NCBI RefSeq assembly: GCF_018398875.1
Contig: NZ_JAGWDK010000014.1
Span: 62,001 to 126,000, forward strand
Length of the DNA: 64,000 nt
Direction: 5' to 3'
Source of the DNA: Bradyrhizobium sp. sGM-13
GTDB taxonomy: Bacteria; Pseudomonadota; Alphaproteobacteria; Rhizobiales; Xanthobacteraceae
Part shown: one piece after another, positions 49,731 to 59,135 of the stretch
Layout: each line of letters starts with the position of its first letter
Numbering within the stretch: the first letter of the stretch is position 1
Made by a program: the position numbers and the translations under genes
Notes under the pieces: model-generated
The model's input: the letters and a program-made list of their open reading frames with translations, nothing else
Database searches by the model: none
What the model was told of the DNA's origin: nothing

Positions 49731-50378
49731 TCAGCGGACGTTGGCAAGCCGCATGTCGAGATAGCCGGTCACCGTCTCCATCAGCGGCTCGAGCTTGCCG
49801 TCGAAGAAGTGATTGGCGCCCGGGATGATCTGCTGATCGATCACGATGCCTTTCTGCGTCTTCAATTTCTCGACGAGCGTATTGACGTCCTTTGGCGGCA
49901 CCACCGCGTCCTTCTCGCCGTGCACGATCAGGCCCGAAGACGGGCAGGGCGCGAGGAAGGAGAAGTCGTAGAGATTGGCGGGCGGCGCGATCGAAATAAA
50001 ACCCTCGACCTCGGGACGGCGCATCAAGAGCTGCATGCCGATCCAGGCGCCGAACGAAAAGCCCGCGACCCAGCAGGCGCGCGCTTCGGGATTGATGGTC
50101 TGCGCCCAGTCGAGCGCGGAGGCTGCGTCCGAGAGCTCACCGGTGCCGTGGTCGAATGAGCCTTGGCTGCGGCCGACGCCGCGGAAATTGAAACGCAGCA
50201 CCGAGAAGCCGCGATGCGCAAACGCGTAATAGCACTGGTAGACAATCTGGTGATTCATCGTGCCGTGGAACTGCGGATGCGGATGCAGGATCATCGCGAT
50301 CGGCGCATTCTTCTGCTTGGCCGGATGATAACGGCCTTCGAGGCGGCCTGCGGGGCCGGTGAAAATTACTTCAGGCAT
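49731..50378 (-). CDS. alpha/beta hydrolase (COG2945-like)
   Basis: The 215-residue small alpha/beta hydrolase has HPHPQFHGTMNHQIV at the oxyanion region, the nucleophile elbow GFSFGAWIG (Ser of GFSFG), the acid in HGEKDAVVPP, and the histidine in GANHFFDG. It has no signal peptide, so it is cytoplasmic. Members of this group are hydrolases or esterases of unknown substrate. It converges with the GST gene and is divergent from the SUF operon, sharing the 277-base region 50379-50655. Confidence 0.85.
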   Translation of the reverse strand: MPEVIFTGPAGRLEGRYHPAKQKNAPIAMILHPHPQFHGTMNHQIVYQCYYAFAHRGFSVLRFNFRGVGRSQGSFDHGTGELSDAASALDWAQTINPEARACWVAGFSFGAWIGMQLLMRRPEVEGFISIAPPANLYDFSFLAPCPSSGLIVHGEKDAVVPPKDVNTLVEKLKTQKGIVIDQQIIPGANHFFDGKLEPLMETVTGYLDMRLANVR

Positions 50379-50505
50379 TGATGATCCCTAGGCAACGGAC
50401 GTGATCCGGGCGGAAAAGAATGTGATCATGCGTCGTTGGGCGATGCGCGAACGGGCGCTCCCGTGAACTGGTTGCGGCCTTCTAGCATGAGGCGAGGGGC
50501 AAAAA

Positions 50506-50551
50506 GCAAGCATCTTGAACATCTCGAAGGCTGTTCAAGGCGTTAGCTTGC
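50506..50551. promoter_or_regulatory. nested inverted repeat upstream of the SUF operon
   Basis: Outer arms GCAAGC (50506-50511) / GCTTGC (50546-50551) enclose inner arms CTTGAAC (50514-50520) / GTTCAAG (50533-50539). It could be a hairpin or a dimer-binding site roughly 105 to 150 bases before the first SUF gene. Not matched to a known Rrf2, Irr or Fur box. Confidence 0.35.
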
Positions 50552-50655
50552 GATTGTACGAGACGGCACGATGCCCAATTGCCATAAGGCGCTTTGCGCG
50601 GGCACTGGGCCTGCCTCGTGCTGGCCGCCGAAGGTGTAGGTAATATTATACAGAC

Positions 50656-51810
50656 ATGACCAACCGGATCTATCTCGACTGGAATGCGACGACGCCGCTT
50701 CGCCCCGAAGCGAGGAAGGCGATGGCGGCCGCTTGGGACCTGGCCGGCAATCCGTCCTCGGTGCATGCCGAAGGGCGTCAGGCACGCCGGCTGGTCGAGG
50801 ACGCGCGGGCTGCAGTCGCGGCGGCCGTCGGCGCCCGTCCGCAGGATGTGGTGTTTGCTTCCGGCGGCACCGAAGCCAATGCTATGGCGCTGGCGCCGGG
50901 ATTGCGCAGGAGCAAGGGCTCGCCGGTCCAGCGACTGGTGGTGTCGGCCATCGAGCACCCCTCGGTGCTGTCAGGGGGACGGTTTCCGGCCGATACGATC
51001 GCGGCCATTAAGGTCTCCCGCACCGGCTTGGTCGACCTCACCCATCTGCGTGCGTTGCTTGCCGGAGGGCCGCCGGCGCTGGTGTCGGTGATGCTGGCCA
51101 ACAACGAGACCGGCGCCATTCAACCGGTCAGCGAAGTCGCTGACATCGTGCATCAAGCGGGCGGGCTGCTGCATGTCGATGCGATCCAGGCACTCGGCAA
51201 AATGCCGTTCGATATCAAATCGATACGGGCCGACCTAATCACCCTGTCTGCGCACAAGATCGGCGGTCCCAAGGGCGTGGGGGCGCTGGTTCTGGCCGAG
51301 GCGGTGCAGGGGCTGGAGCCGCTGCTCCGCGGCGGTGGCCAGGAGCTGGGCCGCCGGGCAGGAACCGAGAATGTGGCTGGTATTGCAGCCTTCGGCGCTG
51401 CGACCAAGATAGCCACGGCCGAGCTGCCGGCTAGTGCCGCCAGACAGCAGGGCCTGCGTGAGCGCCTTGAGAAGGGGCTGAGCCAAACACCTGAAATCAT
51501 TGTGTTTTCAGAGGATGCGCCGCGTCTACCTAATACGACGCTGTTTACTGTTCCCGGGCTTCGAGCCGAGACGGCGGTGATCGGCTTCGATCTCAGCGGT
51601 ATTTCGGTCTCGTCCGGTTCCGCCTGTTCCTCGGGCAAGGTGCAACCGTCCCACGTTCTGGCCGCCATGGGGTTCGACGGCGAGCTGGCACAGGGAGCGG
51701 TGCGGCTCAGTCTGGGCTGGTCTACCACGGAGACAGACATTGATTTGGCCCTTCAGGCTTGGCGAAAGCTCGCCGATGCCTTACTTAGAGGGCGACGAAA
51801 CACGGCTTGA
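50656..51810 (+). CDS. cysteine desulfurase, IscS/NifS type
   Basis: This 384-residue PLP enzyme has the class I cysteine desulfurase layout: YLDWNATTP at the start, SGGTEANAMAL, NNETGAIQP, HVDAIQALGK, the PLP-lysine in SAHKIGGPKG, and the mobile catalytic loop SSGSACSSG with Cys324. It removes sulfur from cysteine as a persulfide for Fe-S cluster assembly. As in many Rhizobiales, an IscS-like gene opens the SUF operon while a class II SufS lies further down. sufB follows after 88 bases. The start ATG is right after TAATATTATAC, a possible promoter or AT-rich leader. Confidence 0.92.
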   Translation: MTNRIYLDWNATTPLRPEARKAMAAAWDLAGNPSSVHAEGRQARRLVEDARAAVAAAVGARPQDVVFASGGTEANAMALAPGLRRSKGSPVQRLVVSAIEHPSVLSGGRFPADTIAAIKVSRTGLVDLTHLRALLAGGPPALVSVMLANNETGAIQPVSEVADIVHQAGGLLHVDAIQALGKMPFDIKSIRADLITLSAHKIGGPKGVGALVLAEAVQGLEPLLRGGGQELGRRAGTENVAGIAAFGAATKIATAELPASAARQQGLRERLEKGLSQTPEIIVFSEDAPRLPNTTLFTVPGLRAETAVIGFDLSGISVSSGSACSSGKVQPSHVLAAMGFDGELAQGAVRLSLGWSTTETDIDLALQAWRKLADALLRGRRNTA

Positions 51811-51842
51811 AACGTTCTAAGTAAGTTTCGCCGGAACGTTTC
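51781..51842 (+). promoter_or_regulatory. two overlapping inverted repeats at the desulfurase-sufB junction
   Basis: TTACTTAGA (51781-51789) pairs with TCTAAGTAA (51816-51824), while GAAACGTTC (51809-51817) pairs with GAACGTTTC (51834-51842). The two pairings overlap and exclude each other in RNA, an arrangement typical of attenuators; alternatively they are nested protein sites for an Rrf2-type or other regulator. They begin inside the last codons of the desulfurase gene. Confidence 0.4.
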
Positions 51843-51898
51843 GTCACCGATTTGCAATTGTTCCACCGCGGTCCTTGAAACCGCGAGCGGAGGATGGA

Positions 51899-53395
<1,497 letters not shown>

Positions 53396-53399
53396 CGAC

Positions 53400-53503
53400 C
53401 TCATCCTGAGGAGGCCGCGTAGCGGCCGTCTCGAAGGATGAGCGGAAAGATTGTGGCCACGTCCTTCGAGACGCGCCTGGCGGCGCTCCTCAGGACGAGC
53501 GGT
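53400..53503. repeat. dispersed palindromic repeat pair within the SUF operon (CTCATCCTGAGGAG type)
   Basis: A unit CTCATCCTGAGGAG...TCTCGAAGGATGAG (about 53401-53443) is followed by an inverted related unit TCCTTCGAGACG...CTCCTCAGGACGAG (about 53462-53500). The pair is known in type from Bradyrhizobium intergenic regions. It lies between sufB and sufC and will be transcribed as stable hairpins. Confidence 0.85.
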
Positions 53504-53520
53504 GAAAACGGAAAAAAGAC

Positions 53521-54273
53521 ATGTCATTGCTTGAAGTGAAAGACCTGAAGGTCCGCGTCGAGGATAACGAAATTCTCCACGGGCTGACGCTGACCGTGAA
53601 CCCGGGCGAAGTCCACGCGATCATGGGACCGAACGGCTCCGGCAAATCCACGCTGTCGCACGTCATCGCCGGCAAGCCGGGTTACGAAGTCACCGATGGC
53701 CAGATCCTGTTCAAGGGCGAGGACCTGTTGGAGATGGAGCCCGACGAGCGCGCCGCCAAGGGCGTGTTCCTGGCGTTCCAGTATCCGGTCGAAATCCCCG
53801 GCGTCGCCACCATGAACTTTCTGCGCACCGCGCTGAACGCACAGCGCAAGGAGCGCGGCGAAAGCGAATTCTCCACGCCGGACTTCCTGAAGAAGGTCCG
53901 CGAGGTCGCAAAGTCGCTCAACATCCCGCAGGACATGCTCAAGCGCGGCGTGAATGTCGGCTTCTCCGGCGGCGAGAAGAAGCGCAACGAGATTTTGCAG
54001 ATGGCGCTGTTCGAGCCTGCCGTCTGCATCCTCGATGAAATGGATTCCGGCCTCGACATCGACGCGCTGAGGATCGCGGCCGATGGCGTCAACGCGCTGC
54101 GTTCGCCCGATCGCGCCATGGTCGTCATCACTCACTACCAGCGGCTGCTCAACTATATCGTGCCTGATTTCGTGCACGTGATGTCGAAGGGCCGCGTCGT
54201 GAAGAGCGGCGGCAAGGATCTGGCGCTGGAGCTCGAGGCTTCCGGCTATACCCAGTTCGAAGACGCGGCCTGA
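53521..54273 (+). CDS. sufC: Fe-S cluster assembly ATPase SufC
   Basis: The 250-residue ABC-type ATPase has Walker A GPNGSGKST (36-44), the Q-loop (FQYPVEIPGV), the signature FSGGEKKRNE, Walker B VCILDEMDSGLDIDAL and the H-loop in VVITHYQRLL. It powers conformational change of the SufB-SufD scaffold in the cytoplasm and is not a membrane exporter. It is in the middle of the SUF operon, 125 bases after sufB and 14 to 17 bases before sufD. Confidence 0.96.
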   Translation: MSLLEVKDLKVRVEDNEILHGLTLTVNPGEVHAIMGPNGSGKSTLSHVIAGKPGYEVTDGQILFKGEDLLEMEPDERAAKGVFLAFQYPVEIPGVATMNFLRTALNAQRKERGESEFSTPDFLKKVREVAKSLNIPQDMLKRGVNVGFSGGEKKRNEILQMALFEPAVCILDEMDSGLDIDALRIAADGVNALRSPDRAMVVITHYQRLLNYIVPDFVHVMSKGRVVKSGGKDLALELEASGYTQFEDAA

Positions 54274-54290
54274 CGGGAAGCGGATTTGTG

Positions 54291-55616
54291 ATGAATGTAG
54301 TTCTGGCAAAAAACGAGACCGGACGCGCGCTGAGCGACAGCTTTGCGCTGGCGCGCGATCGGCTGCCGGGCGGCGGCAAAGTCGCCGAGGCGCGGAATAC
54401 CGCCTTCGAGGCCTATGAGCGCGTCGGCCTGCCGCACCGACGGCTCGAGGAATGGAAATACACCGATCTGCGCGCGCTGATGCGCGAAGTGCTGCCGCTG
54501 GCGGCAGCACCGGATGCGGCCGCGCTAAAGCAGGCTGCTGCCGCCGTGAAGCTGCAGGCGATCAAGGGTGCCCGCCGGCTGGTGCTGGTGGACGGCGTGT
54601 TCGCGCCGAAGCTCTCCGAATTGGAGGGGCTGGAGAAGGGCGTTACCGTCCGCACTTTGCGCGACGTGCTGGAAACCGGGGACGCCGCGCTGCAGACGCA
54701 GTTGTTCACGCCCGACAATGCCAATCCGATGGTCGCGCTCAACAGCGCGATGATGACCGACGGCGTGGTGATCGAGATCGCCGATGGTATCGTGCTGAAG
54801 CAGCCGCTGCAGGTCATTCATGTCGCGAGCGGCGCCACGCCGGCTGCAATGTTTACCCGTTCGCTGCTGCGTCTCGGCAAGGATACCGGCGCGACGCTGG
54901 TCGAGAGCTACATCGCGGCCGAGGGTGCGAAGGCCTATCAGGCGCATGACTCCCTGATCGTCGCAATCGGCGATAATTCGCGGCTCGACCATGTTCGACT
55001 GGTCGAGGATGGCCGCGACGCGTTCAACATCTCCTCCGCCGTCATCACGCTAGGCGCCCACGCGCATTTCAACACCTTTGGCATGACCTCCGGCGCCGCC
55101 GTCAGCCGCTATCAGGCGACGATTGCGTTCGCCGGTGAAGGATCCCGCGTCGAGACCAACGGCGTCAATCTGCTCAACGGGCGCCAGCACGCCGACACCA
55201 CGTTGTTCATGGATCACGCGGTGCCGCATTGCGCCAGCCGCGAAGTGTTCCGCGCCGTGGTCGATGACCGTGGCCATTCGGTGTTCCAGGGCCGCATCAT
55301 CGTGCGTCCCGATGCCCAGAAGACCGACGCCAAGATGATGACGCGGGCACTGCTTTTGTCCGACGACGCCGAGGCCGACAACAAGCCGGAGCTCGAGATT
55401 TTCGCCGACGACGTCACCTGCGGCCATGGCGCCACGACCGGCGCGCTCGACGAGAGCCTGCTGTTCTACCTGCGTGCCCGCGGCCTTTCCGAGAAGGAGG
55501 CCCAGGCGCTGCTGATCCAGGCCTTTGTTGGTGAGGCCATCGAATCCATCGTCAACGACGATCTGCGCGAGCTCGCAATCGCCGCCGCGCAGCGTTGGCT
55601 GGAGGCACGGGCATGA
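54291..55616 (+). CDS. sufD: Fe-S cluster assembly scaffold subunit SufD
   Basis: This 441-residue SufD has the N-terminal helical region with RLEEWKYTDLRALM and the beta-helix core with GHSVFQGRIIVRPDAQKTDAKM, then PELEIFADDVTCGHGATTGALDESLLFYLRARGLSEKEAQALLIQAF, the SufB/SufD family C-terminus. It pairs with SufB to bind SufC. The start is ATG 54291 or the adjoining GTG 54288. Its stop overlaps the sufS start by ATGA, so the two are coupled. Confidence 0.94.
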   Translation: MNVVLAKNETGRALSDSFALARDRLPGGGKVAEARNTAFEAYERVGLPHRRLEEWKYTDLRALMREVLPLAAAPDAAALKQAAAAVKLQAIKGARRLVLVDGVFAPKLSELEGLEKGVTVRTLRDVLETGDAALQTQLFTPDNANPMVALNSAMMTDGVVIEIADGIVLKQPLQVIHVASGATPAAMFTRSLLRLGKDTGATLVESYIAAEGAKAYQAHDSLIVAIGDNSRLDHVRLVEDGRDAFNISSAVITLGAHAHFNTFGMTSGAAVSRYQATIAFAGEGSRVETNGVNLLNGRQHADTTLFMDHAVPHCASREVFRAVVDDRGHSVFQGRIIVRPDAQKTDAKMMTRALLLSDDAEADNKPELEIFADDVTCGHGATTGALDESLLFYLRARGLSEKEAQALLIQAFVGEAIESIVNDDLRELAIAAAQRWLEARA

Positions 55617-56860
55617 CCCAGCATCCAGCGGTCAAGAATGGCGCCTATGACGTGGCCCGCGTGCGGGAGGATTTCCCTGCGCTGGCGATGAAGGTCTATG
55701 GCAAGCCGCTGGTCTACTTCGACAACGCCGCCTCCGCGCAGAAGCCGACCGCCGTGCTCGATCGCATGACGGAAGCCTACAGAAGCGAATACGCTAACGT
55801 ACATCGTGGCCTGCACTACCTCGCCAATGCCGCGACGGAAGCCTACGAGGGCGGCCGCGCCAAGGTGGCGAAATTCATTAACGCAGGGCGTAGTGAAGAA
55901 ATTATCTTCACCCGCAACGTCACCGAGGCCATCAATCTGGTGGCATCTTCCTGGGGCGAGCCTAACATCAAGCAGGGCGACGAGATCGTGCTCTCGATCA
56001 TGGAGCATCACTCCAACATTGTGCCCTGGCACTTTTTGCGCGAGCGCCATGGCGCCGTGATCAAATGGGCGCCGGTCGACGACGACGGCAATTTCCTGAT
56101 CGAGGAGTTCGAGAAGCTGCTGACGCCGCGCACCAAGCTCGTCGCCATCACTCAGATGTCGAACGCGCTTGGCACCTTCGTCCCGGTCAAGGAAGTCGTG
56201 AAGCTCGCCCATGACCGCGGCATTCTGGTGCTGGTCGACGGCGCGCAAGGCGCTGTGCATTTGCCGATCGACGTGCAGGACCTCGATTGCGATTTCTATG
56301 CCTTCACCGGCCACAAGATCTATGGCCCGACCGGGATTGGCGCGCTGTACGCCAAACATGAGCACCTGGTCGCGATGCGGCCCTATAATGGCGGCGGCGA
56401 GATGATCCGCGAGGTGGCAAAGGACTGGGTCACCTATGGCGATCCGCCGCACAAGTTCGAAGCCGGGACGCCGCCGATCGTCGAGGCGATCGGGCTGGGC
56501 GCTGCGATCGATTACGTCAACTCGATCGGCAAGGAGCGCATCGCCGCCCACGAGCACGATCTTTTGAACTACGCCCAGGAGCGGCTGCGCGAAATCAATT
56601 CGCTGCGTCTGATCGGCACCGCGCGCGGCAAGGGGCCGGTGATCTCCTTCGAGATGAAGGGCGCCCATCCCCACGACGTCGCAACCGTGATCGACCGGCA
56701 GGGAATCGCGGTGCGCGCCGGTACCCATTGCGTGATGCCGCTTTTGGAGCGGTTCAATGTCACAGCCACCTGCCGGGCGTCGTTCGGAATGTATAATACC
56801 CGGGAAGAAGTCGACCATCTGGCACAGGCGCTGATCAAGGCGCAGGATTTGTTCGCATGA
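55613..56860 (+). CDS. sufS: cysteine desulfurase SufS
   Basis: The 415-residue class II desulfurase starts MTQHPAVKNGAYDVARVREDFPAL. It has YFDNAASAQKP, VHRGLHYLA, ATEAYEGGR, HHSNIVPW, DGAQGAVHLPIDVQ, the PLP lysine in FTGHKIYGPTGIGALY, and RAGTHCVMPL with catalytic Cys373. It delivers sulfur to the SUF scaffold, usually through SufE or SufU, neither of which is in the window. ATG 55613 overlaps the sufD stop, and its own stop overlaps the sufT start (56857-56860), showing tight translational coupling. Confidence 0.95.
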   Translation: MTQHPAVKNGAYDVARVREDFPALAMKVYGKPLVYFDNAASAQKPTAVLDRMTEAYRSEYANVHRGLHYLANAATEAYEGGRAKVAKFINAGRSEEIIFTRNVTEAINLVASSWGEPNIKQGDEIVLSIMEHHSNIVPWHFLRERHGAVIKWAPVDDDGNFLIEEFEKLLTPRTKLVAITQMSNALGTFVPVKEVVKLAHDRGILVLVDGAQGAVHLPIDVQDLDCDFYAFTGHKIYGPTGIGALYAKHEHLVAMRPYNGGGEMIREVAKDWVTYGDPPHKFEAGTPPIVEAIGLGAAIDYVNSIGKERIAAHEHDLLNYAQERLREINSLRLIGTARGKGPVISFEMKGAHPHDVATVIDRQGIAVRAGTHCVMPLLERFNVTATCRASFGMYNTREEVDHLAQALIKAQDLFA

Positions 56861-57228
56861 GTGACACGGCCGAAGTCAAAACCGCCAACATGGAAACCAA
56901 CTCGGCGCTGCCGCCGGAGGAGACGGAGCGGCTGGGCACCGAAATCGTTGCCGCGCTGAAGACGGTGTTCGACCCGGAAATTCCGGCTGACATCTACGAA
57001 CTCGGCCTGATCTACAAGGTCGACCTCAAGGACGACCGCAGCGTCGATGTGACGATGACGCTGACTACGCCGAACTGTCCCGCGGCCGGCGAACTGCCGA
57101 CCATGGTGGAGAACGCGATCGCCAGCGTGCCTGGCGTCGGCGTCGTCAATGTCAATCTGGTGTGGGATCCGGCCTGGACGCCGGACCGGATGTCCGACGA
57201 GGCGCGCCTCGTCCTCAACATGTGGTGA
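56857..57228 (+). CDS. sufT: SUF system protein SufT (MIP18/DUF59 family)
   Basis: The 123-residue small protein is a DUF59 domain with an N-terminal extension: ALKTVFDPEIPADIYELGLIYKVD, then VTMTLTTPNCPAAGELPTMVENAI with the conserved Cys, and VNVNLVWDPAWTPDRMSDEARL. SufT is an auxiliary Fe-S maturation factor in many bacteria, typically encoded in SUF operons like this one. The start overlaps the sufS stop. A TTG-started VOC gene follows after 9 bases. Confidence 0.93.
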   Translation: MSDTAEVKTANMETNSALPPEETERLGTEIVAALKTVFDPEIPADIYELGLIYKVDLKDDRSVDVTMTLTTPNCPAAGELPTMVENAIASVPGVGVVNVNLVWDPAWTPDRMSDEARLVLNMW

Positions 57229-57237
57229 AGGGACCTA

Positions 57238-57651
57238 TTGCCCAAGCTATCCGGCGTCATTGAGACTGCCCTCTACGTCGATGATCTCGACCGCGCCCGC
57301 GCGTTCTACGAGGAGGTGCTGGGTCTGGAAGCGCTGACGGCGGATCCGCGGTTCGTTGCTTTCGATGTAGGTGGACAAAGCGTGCTGCTGCTGTTTCGCC
57401 GCGGCTCGACGCCTGAGACGATCCAACTCCCCGGCGGCACCATTCCGCCGCATGATGGCAGCGGCCCCATCCATATGGCTTTTGCCATTCCGGCGGCTGA
57501 GCTGCCGGTGTGGGAAGAGGCACTCGACAAGCACAACGTCGCGATCGAAGGCAGGACGGACTGGCCGCGCGGCGGGAAAAGCATCTACTTCCGCGACCCG
57601 GACAACCATCTGCTGGAACTGGCGACGCCGGGAATTTGGAAGATTTACTAG
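57238..57651 (+). CDS. VOC-superfamily (glyoxalase/bleomycin-resistance type) protein
   Basis: The 137-residue protein has a two-module VOC fold: GVIETALYVDDLDRARAFYEEVLGLE at the start, HMAFAIPAAELPVWEEALDKHNVAIE in the middle, and GGKSIYFRDPDNHLLELATPGIW at the end with likely metal ligands (His near the middle, Glu near the end). Substrate is unknown; glyoxalase I-like and dioxygenase-like functions are in the family. It starts at TTG 57238 with AAGGGA ahead. It sits inside the SUF operon between sufT and sufA, so it is probably co-transcribed. Confidence 0.82.
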   Translation: MPKLSGVIETALYVDDLDRARAFYEEVLGLEALTADPRFVAFDVGGQSVLLLFRRGSTPETIQLPGGTIPPHDGSGPIHMAFAIPAAELPVWEEALDKHNVAIEGRTDWPRGGKSIYFRDPDNHLLELATPGIWKIY

Positions 57652-57774
57652 CGGGCAGCATTTCGTGGGGTTCTGATCGAGTTCATGACGAGAGACCTTC
57701 ACAGTGGGAATTTCGTTGTTATTTTAATGCCATGATAGTTCGTCGCCGCGATGCGACGCCGGAGATCGACCGCT

Positions 57775-58161
57775 ATGGATACCATCGTCCAGTCCAAGCC
57801 GAAGCCGCGGCCGCGCCCGCAGGTGATGAAGCTGACCGAGGCCGCCGCCGCGCGGATTACGGAGCTGACCAAGCGCGCCGATTCCGAGATCGTCGGCTTG
57901 CGCGTTGGCATCAAAAACGGCGGCTGCGCCGGGCAATCCTATACGGTGGAATACGCCCACGAGATCCGCCCGACCGACGAAGTAGTCGAGGACAAGGGCG
58001 TCAAGATCCTGGTCGATCCAAAGGCGGTCCTGTTCCTGCTCGGCACCGAGATGGACTACAAGGCCGACAAGCTCCAGGCGCAGTTCATCTTCAACAACCC
58101 GAACCAGGTTTCCGCCTGTGGCTGCGGCGAGTCGGTTCAACTGACCCCGGCGAAGGGTTGA
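57775..58161 (+). CDS. sufA: A-type Fe-S cluster carrier SufA/IscA
   Basis: The 128-residue A-type carrier has the three invariant cysteines, Cys51 in KNGGCAGQSY and Cys115/Cys117 in QVSACGCGES. A short basic-proline N-terminal extension (KPKPRPRPQ) precedes the domain. It moves clusters from the scaffold to targets. The start at 57775 avoids a GC-rich upstream stretch. It closes the SUF operon. Its last 71 bases overlap, tail to tail, the C-terminal end of the SIR2-domain gene on the opposite strand. Confidence 0.93.
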   Translation: MDTIVQSKPKPRPRPQVMKLTEAAAARITELTKRADSEIVGLRVGIKNGGCAGQSYTVEYAHEIRPTDEVVEDKGVKILVDPKAVLFLLGTEMDYKADKLQAQFIFNNPNQVSACGCGESVQLTPAKG

Positions 58162-59053
58162 TTTCCTTTGTTGCCGGGTCAGTAGCTGGTCCGGGCAACG
58201 TGCGTATCCTCGCCTGAACGTCGCGAAGCAGTGCGACCAGCGCATCGTCCACAGGCGTGTCTCCCTCCGGCGCGAGCAACGTCATCCCCCACCGCGCCAG
58301 CAGCGCTTCCTGCACGGGGTTAGGCGAGGGCATAAACACGAACGAGCGCGGACGGTCTTCCTTGCGGCCGGACTTCTCCCAGATCTCCCAGATCCGGTGC
58401 AGCAGCAGGCGGATGTTCGGGTCCGACATGCTGTAGCCGATGAATAGGATCGTCCGTCCGAGCGCGTCGGCGCGGAATTTGATGTCGAGCGGTGAATCGA
58501 ACGATAGGCGATTGAAAAAGTCGGTCTCCGTCAGGACGAGCGAATCATCGTCGTCGAAGTCGCCGTGAAACTTGATGATCTGAGTGACGCCTTCCGGCGC
58601 GTCGGCGATCTCCTTGGCGTTGGTGATCTTCGCGTACGGTTTGTGGTGAACGTCGAAGGCGGTTTCAAGGTTGCGGTCATAGTTGGTGGTGTAGATGGCC
58701 GGGAAATCGAGCTCGACGATCAGCCGATGCAGTTCCGAAGTGGCCACGCGATCGCAAGCAACTTTCCAGTTTCGGTCCAGCCAACTGCGCAGCGGGCCGA
58801 TGCTGCCCTGCTTCAGGCGGTAGTATTCGGCAAGCATCTGGTAGCCCTCGTGCATGTCGTCCATCGTGCTACGATCGAGCTCCAGCTCATCGAGCAGATG
58901 ATCGATCAGCGTCTGCCATGAGGGCAGCCCGACCGACATCGAGACGCCAGCGCCAACGAACAGGATGGCGTGCCGCTCCTTGATCGCGCGTGCCAGGACA
59001 TCGCGGGGGGCCAACCGCGCCGCTGCACCGCTCTTCGAGTACTTCATGCTCAT
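58091..59053 (-). CDS. SIR2-like domain protein (candidate NAD-hydrolysing defence protein)
   Basis: The 320-residue protein has the SIR2_2-type Rossmann fold: FVGAGVSMSVGLPSW (GAGVS 34-38), IYTTNYDRNLE (TTNYD 122-126), KFHGDFDD with the likely catalytic His163, and FIGYSMSDPN (206-213). No four-Cys zinc ribbon of protein deacetylases is seen. SIR2-like domains of this kind occur in antiphage systems (Thoeris ThsA, DSR, SIR2-Ago), where they degrade NAD+; some have other roles. Here it is a single domain with a short C-terminal tail and no partner (TIR, Argonaute, HerA) nearby. The tail overlaps sufA by 71 bases. Confidence 0.8.
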   Translation of the reverse strand: MSMKYSKSGAAARLAPRDVLARAIKERHAILFVGAGVSMSVGLPSWQTLIDHLLDELELDRSTMDDMHEGYQMLAEYYRLKQGSIGPLRSWLDRNWKVACDRVATSELHRLIVELDFPAIYTTNYDRNLETAFDVHHKPYAKITNAKEIADAPEGVTQIIKFHGDFDDDDSLVLTETDFFNRLSFDSPLDIKFRADALGRTILFIGYSMSDPNIRLLLHRIWEIWEKSGRKEDRPRSFVFMPSPNPVQEALLARWGMTLLAPEGDTPVDDALVALLRDVQARIRTLPGPATDPATKEINPSPGSVEPTRRSHRRKPGSGC

Positions 59054-59135
59054 TCAATTGGCTTCGGTATGTTCCGTTCCAAGTGCTTCTGCTATCACTG
59101 GCCGGAACTGCTCCGTCCGCCGCTGCAGGATTGGC

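Noticed and set aside
58091..59053. A complete Thoeris or other multi-gene defence system
   Set aside because: No TIR, Argonaute, HerA or similar partner lies within about 5 kb on either side; only the single SIR2-domain gene is seen.
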